Part shown: positions 1 through 5,486 of the stretch, piece after piece
Layout: every line of letters starts with the position of its first letter
Position numbering within the stretch: position 1 is the first letter of the stretch
Assembly (NCBI GenBank): GCA_015486445.1
Contig: WFRT01000215.1
Coordinates: forward strand, 1 to 5,486
Origin: Pseudomonadota bacterium
GTDB lineage: Bacteria; Desulfobacterota; Anaeroferrophillalia; Anaeroferrophillales; Tharpellaceae
DNA length: 5,486 nt
Direction: 5' to 3'
Translations under genes and position numbers: made by a program
Notes under the pieces: generated by a model
The model's input: only the letters and a program-made list of their open reading frames with translations
The model's database searches: none
Told to the model about the DNA's origin: nothing

Positions 1-35
1 ATTGCAAAACTCGCTTACGCTCAGACAGTTGCAAT
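1..35. repeat. Imperfect hairpin at the left window edge, possible dispersed palindromic repeat
   Basis: The first seven bases, ATTGCAA, are the exact reverse complement of positions 29-35, TTGCAAT. Allowing a two-base A bulge on the left arm extends the pairing to nine pairs (ATTGCAACT type against AGTTGCAAT). The loop region contains CTCGCTTACGCTC, which reads nearly as a mirror repeat. No gene overlaps it. Short GC-loop palindromes of this look are often present in many intergenic copies in a genome, but only one copy is visible here, so repeat status is inference. It may continue beyond the window. Confidence 0.35.
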
Positions 36-106
36 GCTTATGGGCTCCCGCTCGCTGGGAAAAACAACGAAATCTTTCCGAAACCGCTCAGAAAAACCAC
101 CCCCGC

Positions 107-125
107 CCCCTCTTAGAAAGAGGGG
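107..125 (-). terminator. Stem-loop downstream of spmAB, candidate terminator
   Basis: CCCCTCTT (107-114) pairs perfectly with AAGAGGGG (118-125) around a three-base loop, giving an eight-pair GC-rich stem. It lies about 67 bases past the spmAB stop in the direction of transcription. Read on the minus strand, the stem is followed by a G-rich stretch and only then by TTTTT, about ten bases later. It is therefore not a textbook intrinsic terminator, in which the U tract directly abuts the stem. It could be a weak or bidirectional terminator, an mRNA 3'-end stabiliser, or part of a small intergenic repeat. The remainder of 1-191 shows no coding signal. Confidence 0.4.
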
Positions 126-191
126 AGATAAAATTTGGCTGAATAGTTACAATAAGGTTTAGATCGGTTGAATCGGGTTTGCGGCCGCGGT

Positions 192-1484
192 TTATCCGAG
201 AAACAGTTTGCAGGCGACGATCGCGCCGATGACCCCGGCGAGATCGGCCAGCAGGCCGGCGGCCAGGGTGTGGCGGACTCTCTTGACCTGCACCGCCCCG
301 AAGTAGACCGCCATAACATAAAAAGTGGTTTCGGTCGAGCCCTGAAGGGTGGAAACCAGGTAGCCGGTGTAGCTGTCCGGGCCGATCGCCGGGTTGTTGA
401 TGATTGAAGCCATGATGCCGTAGGCCCCGGAACCTGAAAGCGGCCGTAGCAGGGCCATCGGCAGGGCTGCGGCCGGCAGTCCCACGGCCCCGGTCCAGGG
501 GCCGATATTCCGGGTGACAATCTCCATTACACCGCTGCCCTTGAGCATGCCGACCGCGACCAGGATGGCGACCAGGTAGGGGATGATTTTTAAGGCCACG
601 TCAAACCCCTCCCGGGCTCCCTCGACAAAAGCCTCGTAAACCGGGACCCGGCGCAGGAAGCCGAAGGAAAGCATGACCAGGACCAGTCCGGGCACGATCC
701 AGCCGGAAATTTGCCGGCCGTAAATCACCATCAGGAAAACGAGCCCGGCCAGGGTCGTAAAAAACAGGATGATCCCGGTCCAGGAGGCAGCCTGCCCCGC
801 CGACGCAAGCGTTTCGGCTGCGGCCGGGTCGGGGGTAAGGTCGGCGGCGGCCGGCGGCCCCGGCTCGGCCCGTCGTCGCCGGCCGAGCCGGGCCAGGAGC
901 TTGGCCGCGATAATCGCGGTGGCGGTCGAGAAAATGGTGGCGCAAAGGGTGGTCGGCAGGATGCCGGCGGCGTTGTGGGAGCCGGCTGCCGCCCGTAGAG
1001 CGATGACCCCGGTCGGCAGCAGGGTGATGCTCGAGGTGTTGATGGCGAGAAACAGGGCCATGGCATCGGTCGCCGTGCCCTTTTCCGGGTTCAGGCGGTC
1101 GAGTTCCTGCATCGCCTTGATTCCGAACGGGGTTGCGGCGTTGCCCAGGCCCAGGAGATTGGCGGAAAGGTTCATGACCATCGCCCCCATTGCCGGATGA
1201 TCGGCCGGAACCTCGGGGAACAGCCGGATCAGCACCGGGCGGATGCCCCGGGCCGCCAGTTTCAGCAGGCCGCCCTCCTCGGCCACTTTCATCAGTCCGA
1301 GAAAGAGGGCCATGACCCCGATCAGGCCCAGGGCCAGGGTCACCGCGTCTCCGGCCGAGGTGATGATGGCCTGAGTCAGGGCTGCCATCGGTCCCGGGGT
1401 GCCGGCCGTTGCCACCCAGCCCAGCTGGCGCCAGCCGGCGACCAGGAACGAGACCAGGACGAAAAAATAGAAAAGCAGGTTCAA
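192..1484 (-). CDS. Fused spore maturation protein SpmA-SpmB (nucleoside-recognition/Gate-domain membrane protein)
   Basis: This is a multi-pass membrane protein of 430 residues. Residues 1-200 match SpmA: hydrophobic segments, then the hallmark NLSANLLGLGNAATPFG at 105-121, with KAMQELDRLNP following. Residues 201-233 form a polar Arg/Ala/Pro linker that begins RRRR. Residues 234-430 match SpmB, with LLRPLSGSGAYGIM at 345-358, DSYTGYLVSTLQGSTETTFY at 370-389 and RHTLAAGLLADLAG at 404-417. In Bacillus subtilis SpmA and SpmB are separate proteins needed for spore core dehydration. Fused forms occur in many non-spore-forming bacteria, where the substrate and role are unknown.

The frame stays open upstream to 1679, but that part overlaps the DUF6485-type gene and is not SpmA-like. 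I chose TTG at 1484-1482. It sits in a TTGA overlap with the preceding stop, has AGGAA eight bases upstream, and puts a membrane segment (MNLLFYFFVLVSFLVAG) at the N terminus. Family assignment is firm. The TTG start is likely but inferred. Confidence 0.9.
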   Translation of the reverse strand: MNLLFYFFVLVSFLVAGWRQLGWVATAGTPGPMAALTQAIITSAGDAVTLALGLIGVMALFLGLMKVAEEGGLLKLAARGIRPVLIRLFPEVPADHPAMGAMVMNLSANLLGLGNAATPFGIKAMQELDRLNPEKGTATDAMALFLAINTSSITLLPTGVIALRAAAGSHNAAGILPTTLCATIFSTATAIIAAKLLARLGRRRRAEPGPPAAADLTPDPAAAETLASAGQAASWTGIILFFTTLAGLVFLMVIYGRQISGWIVPGLVLVMLSFGFLRRVPVYEAFVEGAREGFDVALKIIPYLVAILVAVGMLKGSGVMEIVTRNIGPWTGAVGLPAAALPMALLRPLSGSGAYGIMASIINNPAIGPDSYTGYLVSTLQGSTETTFYVMAVYFGAVQVKRVRHTLAAGLLADLAGVIGAIVACKLFLG

Positions 1485-1684
1485 ATCCGCTGTTCCTGGA
1501 CCAGTCGGGCGAAGTGTTCGAAGGAGCGGTCGAAAGTCCTTTCGGCGTCGTCCGAAAAACAGCAGCCCGGCAGCTGCCGGTTTTTCAGGTGGTAGCGCAG
1601 GCAGTCGCAGCAGATGCCCTTGCGGGAGCAGGGTTCGTAGCTGCAGTTGCAGGACTTGAGGTTGGTCTCCTGTTTGCATTCCAT
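1481..1684 (-). CDS. Small cysteine-rich protein, DUF6485 type
   Basis: This 67-residue soluble protein has nine cysteines, at residues 3, 12, 14, 19, 25, 26, 28, 41 and 42. The order MECK, CNC, YEPCSRKGICCDC, YH, then LPGCCF is characteristic of a short conserved family I recognise as DUF6485. No biochemical function is established that I know of. The Cys pattern suggests binding of zinc or another metal, or an iron-sulfur centre, which is inference.

The ATG at 1684-1682 is preceded by GGGAG at 1700-1696 with an 11-base gap, slightly long but usable. The gene begins 42 bases after the kinase stop. Its TGA (1483-1481) overlaps the TTG start proposed for spmAB, so the two are probably translationally coupled. 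The whole gene lies inside the upstream extension of the spmAB frame, so an annotation that takes the longest ORF would hide it. Length is normal for the family. Confidence 0.85.
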   Translation of the reverse strand: MECKQETNLKSCNCSYEPCSRKGICCDCLRYHLKNRQLPGCCFSDDAERTFDRSFEHFARLVQEQRI

Positions 1685-1726
1685 AATTTTATTTTCTCCC
1701 GGGCTTTTTTCATCGGGTTTTTAAAG

Positions 1727-3667
1727 TCAGGATGTCAGGATCCGGCTGGTGGTGTCCAGCACCTCCTGGATCTGGAAAGGTTTTTTGAGAACCGCGCAGA
1801 AACCGTATTTTTTGTAGTTTGACATTACCGGGTCGACGGAGTAGCCGCTGGAGACGATAATTCGGGCTTTCGGGTCTAATTCCTTGAGCTTGCGGGTGGT
1901 CTCCAGACCGCTCATGCCGCCGGGAATGGTGAGATCCATGATGACCAGGTCGAAAGGCCGGTTTTCCTGCCGGGCCTTGCGGTAATGCTGAATGGCTTCT
2001 TCGCCGCTGGGTGCGGCGACGACCTTGAAATCACCAATTTCCAGGATGTGGTGAAGCAGCTCCCGGATCATTTCGTCGTCGTCGACCACCAGGATTCGGC
2101 CGCCGGATGCGGGCCCCGGCGGCCGCGCCGGCGCGGCCTGGCGGATTATTGTTTCCAGGTTGGCGGCCGGCAGGTAGACGATTACCCGGGTGCCGGAGCC
2201 GGGCTGCGATTCAACTTCGATGTGGCCGCCGTGTTTTCTGACGATCGAGTGGGTAATGGCGAGGCCGAGGCCGCTGCCGCTTTCCTTGGTGGTAAAGTAG
2301 GGGTCGAAGATCCGGTCAAGGATTTGCGCGGCAATGCCCCGGCCCCGGTCGGTGATGGTGATCTTGATGTAGGGGCCGGTTGCCAGCGGGGTGTGGTCGG
2401 GGCTCTCCAGCATGTGGTTGCTGCAGTCGATGCTGATCACGCCGCCGTCGGGCATGGCCTGGTCGGCGTTGATGATGATGTTCTGGATCACCTGGCTGAT
2501 CTGGTCGGCGTCGATGTTGACCGGCCTGAGGCCCGGGGCAAAGTTGAATTCGCACTTGACGTTGCTGCCGCGGAGGACGAAATTGGCACAGTCGCGGATG
2601 ATTTCATCGATGGCGGAGACCTTTTTGATGGGTTCGCCCCCCCGGGCGAAGGTCAGGAGCTGGCGGGTCAGCCCCCGGGCCCGGAGCGAGGCCTTTTCGC
2701 TGGTTTTGAGCAGTTCGTAAAGCTCGCTTTCCGGACCGATCAACGAAAGGGCGATCGAGATGTTGCCCAGAATCGCGCTCAGGATATTGTTGAAGTCGTG
2801 GGCGATGCCGCCGGCCAGGACCCCGATGGACTCCAGCTTGTGGGATTTCAGGGCCTCTTTCTCGGCCTTCTTCTGCTCCGTGATGTCCCTTAAAATAACC
2901 ACGATGCCGGCCGGTTTGCCTTCGTGGTCGGTGTAGCGGGAGGCGCTCAGGCTGATGTCTAAAAGCCTGTTGTCCCGGGTGTAGCGAACGGTCTCGAAGG
3001 CGGAGCAGGGAATGTTATGGCGCAGCAGGCTGGTGATGTGCTTCATCGATGCTTCGCGCTCGGAATCGGGCAGGAACGGGACTCTTTTGCCCTCGAGTTC
3101 ATCGAGTTCCCAGCCAAACGTGCTGGTGAATGAAGGATTTACGTAAAGCACCCTGCCTTCGAGGTCGTAGATGACGATGGCGTCGCTCGAAGATTGCAGA
3201 ACCGATTGGTAGAGGCTGCCCTGGAGGCGGGTTTTTTCGTAGAGCAGCCGGTAGCGTTCTTCACTTTCCTTAAGAGCCCGGGTGCGTTCGCTGACAATCT
3301 TTTCCAAATTCTTCCGGGCGGCGACCAGTTCGCTGATGTTGTTGACCGAGATGGTCACTCCCAGCAGTTCACCGGCCGGACCGAAGCGGGGCGCGACGAT
3401 GTGGTCGATATACCTCGCTTTTTCCTTAAGGTTGAGCCGGTTGAGCAGGCTGCGGGACATTTTTCGGCGGTGCAGGACACCGGGTACCGGGCAGTCGGGG
3501 CAGACGGCGCTTTCGCCGCAGATCGCCGCGTAGCAGAACTTTCCCACCTGGTCTTTTCCGAAAGCCTTGCGGGCCTTGTCGTTGCAGCTGACAATCCGGT
3601 AGTCGAGGTCAATTTCCCAGTTCAGGATGCAGAGGTGGTCATAAAGAGTGGCTTTTTTTTCGTCCAT
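1727..3667 (-). CDS. Cytoplasmic PAS-PAS hybrid sensor histidine kinase with C-terminal receiver domain
   Basis: This 646-residue protein has no membrane segment. PAS 1 (about 6-125) carries four cysteines at 45, 50, 56 and 59 (CYAAIC...CPDCP). A helical linker (114-150, containing KNLEKIVSERTRALKESEERY) leads to PAS 2 (about 151-265), which ends in the usual DITEQKKAEKE junction. The HisKA helix has the phosphoacceptor His290 in GGIAHDFNN. The ATPase domain has its N box around Asn396-Asn400, G1 at DRGRG (440-444), F box at IFDPYFTTK (453-461) and G2 at GSGLGLA (464-470). After a Pro/Ala linker the receiver domain (524-646) has acidic residues Asp529-531, phosphoacceptor Asp578, Ser606/607 and Lys629. 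All catalytic residues are present, so it should autophosphorylate and pass phosphate to its own receiver.

No HPt domain or separate regulator is in the window. I chose ATG at 3667 because the PAS starts right after it. An in-frame TTG at 3712 would add 15 unremarkable residues. The start is preceded by AAGG (3682-3679). The ligand and target genes are unknown. Confidence 0.93.
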   Translation of the reverse strand: MDEKKATLYDHLCILNWEIDLDYRIVSCNDKARKAFGKDQVGKFCYAAICGESAVCPDCPVPGVLHRRKMSRSLLNRLNLKEKARYIDHIVAPRFGPAGELLGVTISVNNISELVAARKNLEKIVSERTRALKESEERYRLLYEKTRLQGSLYQSVLQSSSDAIVIYDLEGRVLYVNPSFTSTFGWELDELEGKRVPFLPDSEREASMKHITSLLRHNIPCSAFETVRYTRDNRLLDISLSASRYTDHEGKPAGIVVILRDITEQKKAEKEALKSHKLESIGVLAGGIAHDFNNILSAILGNISIALSLIGPESELYELLKTSEKASLRARGLTRQLLTFARGGEPIKKVSAIDEIIRDCANFVLRGSNVKCEFNFAPGLRPVNIDADQISQVIQNIIINADQAMPDGGVISIDCSNHMLESPDHTPLATGPYIKITITDRGRGIAAQILDRIFDPYFTTKESGSGLGLAITHSIVRKHGGHIEVESQPGSGTRVIVYLPAANLETIIRQAAPARPPGPASGGRILVVDDDEMIRELLHHILEIGDFKVVAAPSGEEAIQHYRKARQENRPFDLVIMDLTIPGGMSGLETTRKLKELDPKARIIVSSGYSVDPVMSNYKKYGFCAVLKKPFQIQEVLDTTSRILTS

Positions 3668-3674
3668 AAAAAAA
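3653..3674 (-). promoter_or_regulatory. A/T hairpin enclosing the kinase start codon
   Basis: On the coding (minus) strand, seven T lie directly before the ATG (3674-3668). Then come ATGGACG and eight A (3660-3653), which encode the end of codon 3 and all of codons 4 and 5. The T and A runs are fully complementary over seven pairs, with the start codon in a seven-base loop. This is visible directly. An all-A-U stem is weak, so an effect on translation is only a possibility. The eight-A run is also a possible slippage site. Confidence 0.35.
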
Positions 3675-3788
3675 GGAGCCTTGTCGTAACCTCGCCATAC
3701 AGCCGGGAGCAATCTCGGTTTCGGGCCGGGCTGCCAAGCGTTGCGACGAACGCATTAAAGGGTACGCTGCCGATTACAGCGCAATTAG

Positions 3789-3817
3789 TTGACAAAAACA
3801 CAAACCCGGAGAATAGT
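3789..3817 (+). promoter_or_regulatory. nadB: Candidate sigma-70 promoter for nadB
   Basis: A perfect -35 hexamer, TTGACA (3789-3794), is followed after exactly 17 bases by AATAGT (3812-3817), which matches four of six positions of the -10 consensus. Transcription would begin near 3824 and give a leader of about 64 bases. TTGAC of the -35 box and GTCAA at 3816-3820 also form a short inverted repeat spanning the promoter. It could be a weak operator or chance. Confidence 0.5.
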
Positions 3818-3837
3818 CAAGCCCGGTTGGTGTGGAT

Positions 3838-3849
3838 TTAACCGGTTAA
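3838..3849. promoter_or_regulatory. Perfect 12-bp palindrome in the predicted nadB leader, candidate operator
   Basis: TTAACCGGTTAA is perfectly self-complementary, and one further pair (3836 with 3851) fits beyond a single mismatch. It lies just downstream of the predicted nadB transcription start and about 39 bases before the start codon, a typical site for a repressor dimer. No known NAD-responsive operator is recognised in it, so the regulator is unknown. A 12-base palindrome can also arise by chance in AT-rich DNA. Confidence 0.3.
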
Positions 3850-3887
3850 TTCTTTTGTCGTTTGCAGTTTTATGTTATTATGCAGTC

Positions 3888-5486
3888 ATGGCTATTTCCC
3901 ACGAAAGCGACTTTCTGGTGCTCGGCAGCGGTATCGCCGGGCTCTTTTTCGCCCTGAAAACGGCCGATAAGGGCCGCGTTCACATCATCACCAAGAAAAA
4001 GAAGAGCGATACCAACACCAATCTGGCCCAGGGCGGTATCGCTACGGTGCTTGATGCCGCCGACTCCTTTGCCGGCCATTGCGCCGACACGATGCGGGCC
4101 GGGGCGGAACTCAACCACCGCGAGGTGGTCGACCTGGTGGTGCGCAGGGGCCCTGAATCCTTGCGTGAACTGATTGATCTCGGGGTCTCTTTCACCCGCA
4201 GCGAGGCCTCGCCCACGGGCTACGACCTGGCCCGGGAGGGAGGGCACTCCCGGCGCCGGATCCTGCATGCCGCGGACTGGACCGGCCGCGAGATTGAAAA
4301 GGTGCTGATCGACCGCTGCCGGGAGCATGACAACATCGTTATCTGGGAAGATATGGCCGCGATCGATCTCCTGACCGCCCACAAGTGGCTGGGGGCCGAC
4401 CGCCAGCACGACTACTGCTGGGGCTGCTACGCCCTCGACCGGGCCACCGGCCGGGTTCATACCTTCGTGGCCCGGGCCACCCTGCTGGCCTCGGGCGGGG
4501 CCGGCAAGGTCTACCTCTATACCACCAATCCCGATATCGCCACCGGCGACGGGGTGGCGATGGCCCACCGGGCCGGGGCCCGGATCGCCAACATGGAATT
4601 TTTTCAGTTCCATCCCACCTGCCTTTACCACCCGGCGGTAAAAAACTTCCTGATCTCCGAGGCGGTTCGGGGCGAGGGGGCTGTCCTGAAACGCCAGGAC
4701 GGCTCTCCGTTCATGGCCGACTACGATTCCCGCAAGGAACTCGCTCCCCGCGACATTGTCGCCCGGGCGATCGACCACGAGATGAAAAAGAGCGGTGAGG
4801 ACTGTGTTTTTCTTGATATCAGCTTCAAGCCGGCAAAGTTTGTTCGGGAACGTTTTCCGCTTATTTATTCAACCTGCCTGAAACTCGGCATCGACATCAC
4901 GGCGGAGCCGATCCCGGTGGTGCCGGCGGCCCACTATCTCTGCGGCGGCGTCATGGTCGACACCTGCGGTCGAACCTCACTGCCCGGGCTCTATGCTTCC
5001 GGCGAGGTTTCCTGCACCGGTCTCCACGGGGCCAACCGCCTGGCCAGCAACTCACTGCTTGAAGCCGTGGTCTACAGTTCCCTGGCGGCGGCCACGGTCA
5101 AACAGGAGCACGCTGCCGACCCCTCCCGGCTGCCGCGCTTCCCCCGGTGGCAGTATACCCACAAGGAAGACCCGGACGAGAAGGTGGTAATTACCCAGAA
5201 CTGGGACGAAATCCGCCGCTTCATGTGGAACTATGTCGGTATCGTCCGTTCCCACAAACGGTTGCTGCGGGCCAAGCGCCGGATCGATTCCCTGGCCCAT
5301 GAACTGCACGAATTCTACTGGGACCAGGAGTTGACCGTCGATCTGCTGGAGTTGCGCAACATTGCCGTGGTCGCCGATTTGATCATCACCTCGGCTCTTT
5401 ACCGCCGGGAGAGCCGGGGACTGCACTATAACATCGACTACCCCGACCGGGATGACAATCTCTGGCTGGTTGACACGGTGCTGGAG
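3888..5486 (+). CDS. nadB: L-aspartate oxidase (3' end beyond the window)
   Basis: This cytoplasmic FAD enzyme oxidises L-aspartate to iminoaspartate, the first step of de novo NAD synthesis, using oxygen or fumarate as acceptor. NadA then makes quinolinate from the product. The frame is open for 533 codons to the window edge. Family members are about 540 residues long, so only a short tail is missing.

Visible motifs are the dinucleotide-binding GSGIAG at 13-18, NLAQGGIA after the first strand-helix unit, and REGGHSRRRILH at 116-127, with Glu117. Others are FQFHPTCLY with His242, APRDIVARAI with Arg288, PAAHYLCGG with His349, and GLHGANRLASNSLLE with Arg384. These correspond to the E. coli NadB residues Glu121, His244, Arg290, His351 and Arg386, so the active site looks complete. 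This set also favours NadB over the related SdhA/FrdA.

The ATG at 3888 fits the family N terminus (a few residues before the first strand). No Shine-Dalgarno sequence precedes it. nadA and nadC are not in view. Confidence 0.97.
   Translation, partial: MAISHESDFLVLGSGIAGLFFALKTADKGRVHIITKKKKSDTNTNLAQGGIATVLDAADSFAGHCADTMRAGAELNHREVVDLVVRRGPESLRELIDLGVSFTRSEASPTGYDLAREGGHSRRRILHAADWTGREIEKVLIDRCREHDNIVIWEDMAAIDLLTAHKWLGADRQHDYCWGCYALDRATGRVHTFVARATLLASGGAGKVYLYTTNPDIATGDGVAMAHRAGARIANMEFFQFHPTCLYHPAVKNFLISEAVRGEGAVLKRQDGSPFMADYDSRKELAPRDIVARAIDHEMKKSGEDCVFLDISFKPAKFVRERFPLIYSTCLKLGIDITAEPIPVVPAAHYLCGGVMVDTCGRTSLPGLYASGEVSCTGLHGANRLASNSLLEAVVYSSLAAATVKQEHAADPSRLPRFPRWQYTHKEDPDEKVVITQNWDEIRRFMWNYVGIVRSHKRLLRAKRRIDSLAHELHEFYWDQELTVDLLELRNIAVVADLIITSALYRRESRGLHYNIDYPDRDDNLWLVDTVLE

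Larger units (their letters stand above)
3668..3887. promoter_or_regulatory. Divergent intergenic region between the kinase gene and nadB
   Basis: These 220 bases separate two divergent starts and should hold the control signals for both. The half nearest nadB (about 3780-3887) is clearly more AT-rich than the coding DNA around it. For nadB there is a good promoter candidate and a palindrome, listed separately. For the kinase direction I see only a weak candidate. TTTAAT (minus strand, 3759-3754) is a good -10 match, but its nearest -35 look-alike, TTGCGC (3784-3779), is 19 bases away. No RNA gene or convincing terminator is visible. AAGGAG at 3672-3677 on the plus strand leads to no plausible gene. 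Confidence 0.7.

Noticed and set aside
181..188. GCGGCCGC palindrome just past the spmAB stop
   Set aside because: An eight-base self-complementary GC word with no loop or T tract is not a terminator, and such words are common by chance in GC-rich DNA.
1485..1679. N-terminal extension of SpmAB to the first possible start at 1679
   Set aside because: The extra 65 residues are Leu/Arg/Pro-rich, not SpmA-like, and fall entirely within the DUF6485-type gene read in its conserved frame.
1696..1720. Possible terminator between the kinase and the DUF6485-type gene
   Set aside because: Only CCCG/CGGG can pair, across a loop of about 12 bases, and on the coding strand the T run is missing. It is too weak to call.
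1985..2893. 302-codon open frame on the plus strand opposite the histidine kinase
   Set aside because: It lies wholly antisense to the kinase, whose protein has every expected motif. The antisense product is Val/Asp/Gly-rich with no recognisable domain, as expected from GC-rich codon bias.
3194..3841. 215-codon open frame on the plus strand running from the kinase into the intergenic region
   Set aside because: Most of it is antisense to the kinase. It has no domain signature and ends just before nadB without a plausible start signal.
3870..4778. 302-codon open frame on the minus strand opposite nadB
   Set aside because: It is antisense to a clearly functional nadB, the product is low-complexity and unlike any family I know, and the frame is an effect of high GC at third positions.
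1..5486. CRISPR array, insertion sequence, tRNA, toxin-antitoxin or defence module
   Set aside because: No regularly spaced repeats, transposase motifs, terminal inverted repeats with duplications, cloverleaf or toxin-antitoxin pair could be found on either strand.

Overview
The window looks like ordinary chromosome from a GC-rich, Gram-negative-type bacterium. The best guess is a member of the Desulfobacterota (former Deltaproteobacteria). That guess rests on four things: the fused SpmA-SpmB protein, the small cysteine-rich DUF6485-type protein, the cytoplasmic PAS hybrid kinase with a Cys cluster in its sensor domain, and codon use dominated by GCC/CTG/GGC. It is recognition from memory, not a search result.

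Layout, left to right. Positions 1-191 are non-coding and carry two hairpins, one at the extreme left edge and one at 107-125. Positions 192-3667 hold three genes, all on the minus strand. In transcription order they are a 646-residue PAS-PAS-HisKA-HATPase-REC hybrid histidine kinase (3667-1727), a 67-residue Cys-rich DUF6485-type protein (1684-1481), and a 430-residue fused SpmA-SpmB membrane protein (1484-192). The kinase and the small gene are 42 bp apart. The small gene's stop overlaps the proposed TTG start of spmAB in a TTGA tetranucleotide, so the last two genes are probably translationally coupled. The three could form one operon. Positions 3668-3887 are an AT-richer divergent intergenic region with a credible sigma-70 promoter pointing right and a perfect 12-bp palindrome. 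Positions 3888-5486 are nadB (L-aspartate oxidase) on the plus strand. It runs open to the window edge, so only its last few residues are missing.

How they work together. NadB makes iminoaspartate for NAD synthesis and is transcribed away from the other three, so there is no reason to link it to them functionally. The kinase is a soluble sensor that probably reads a cytoplasmic signal through a Cys-bearing PAS domain. Its target is not in the window. The Cys-rich protein and the SpmAB-type membrane protein are of unknown function in this kind of organism, but their overlap suggests co-production.

I see no mobile element, CRISPR, tRNA, rRNA or obvious defence or biosynthetic system. The points most worth a second look are the DUF6485/SpmAB coupling, the A/T hairpin and A8 tract around the kinase start codon, and the lack of a Shine-Dalgarno sequence before nadB.
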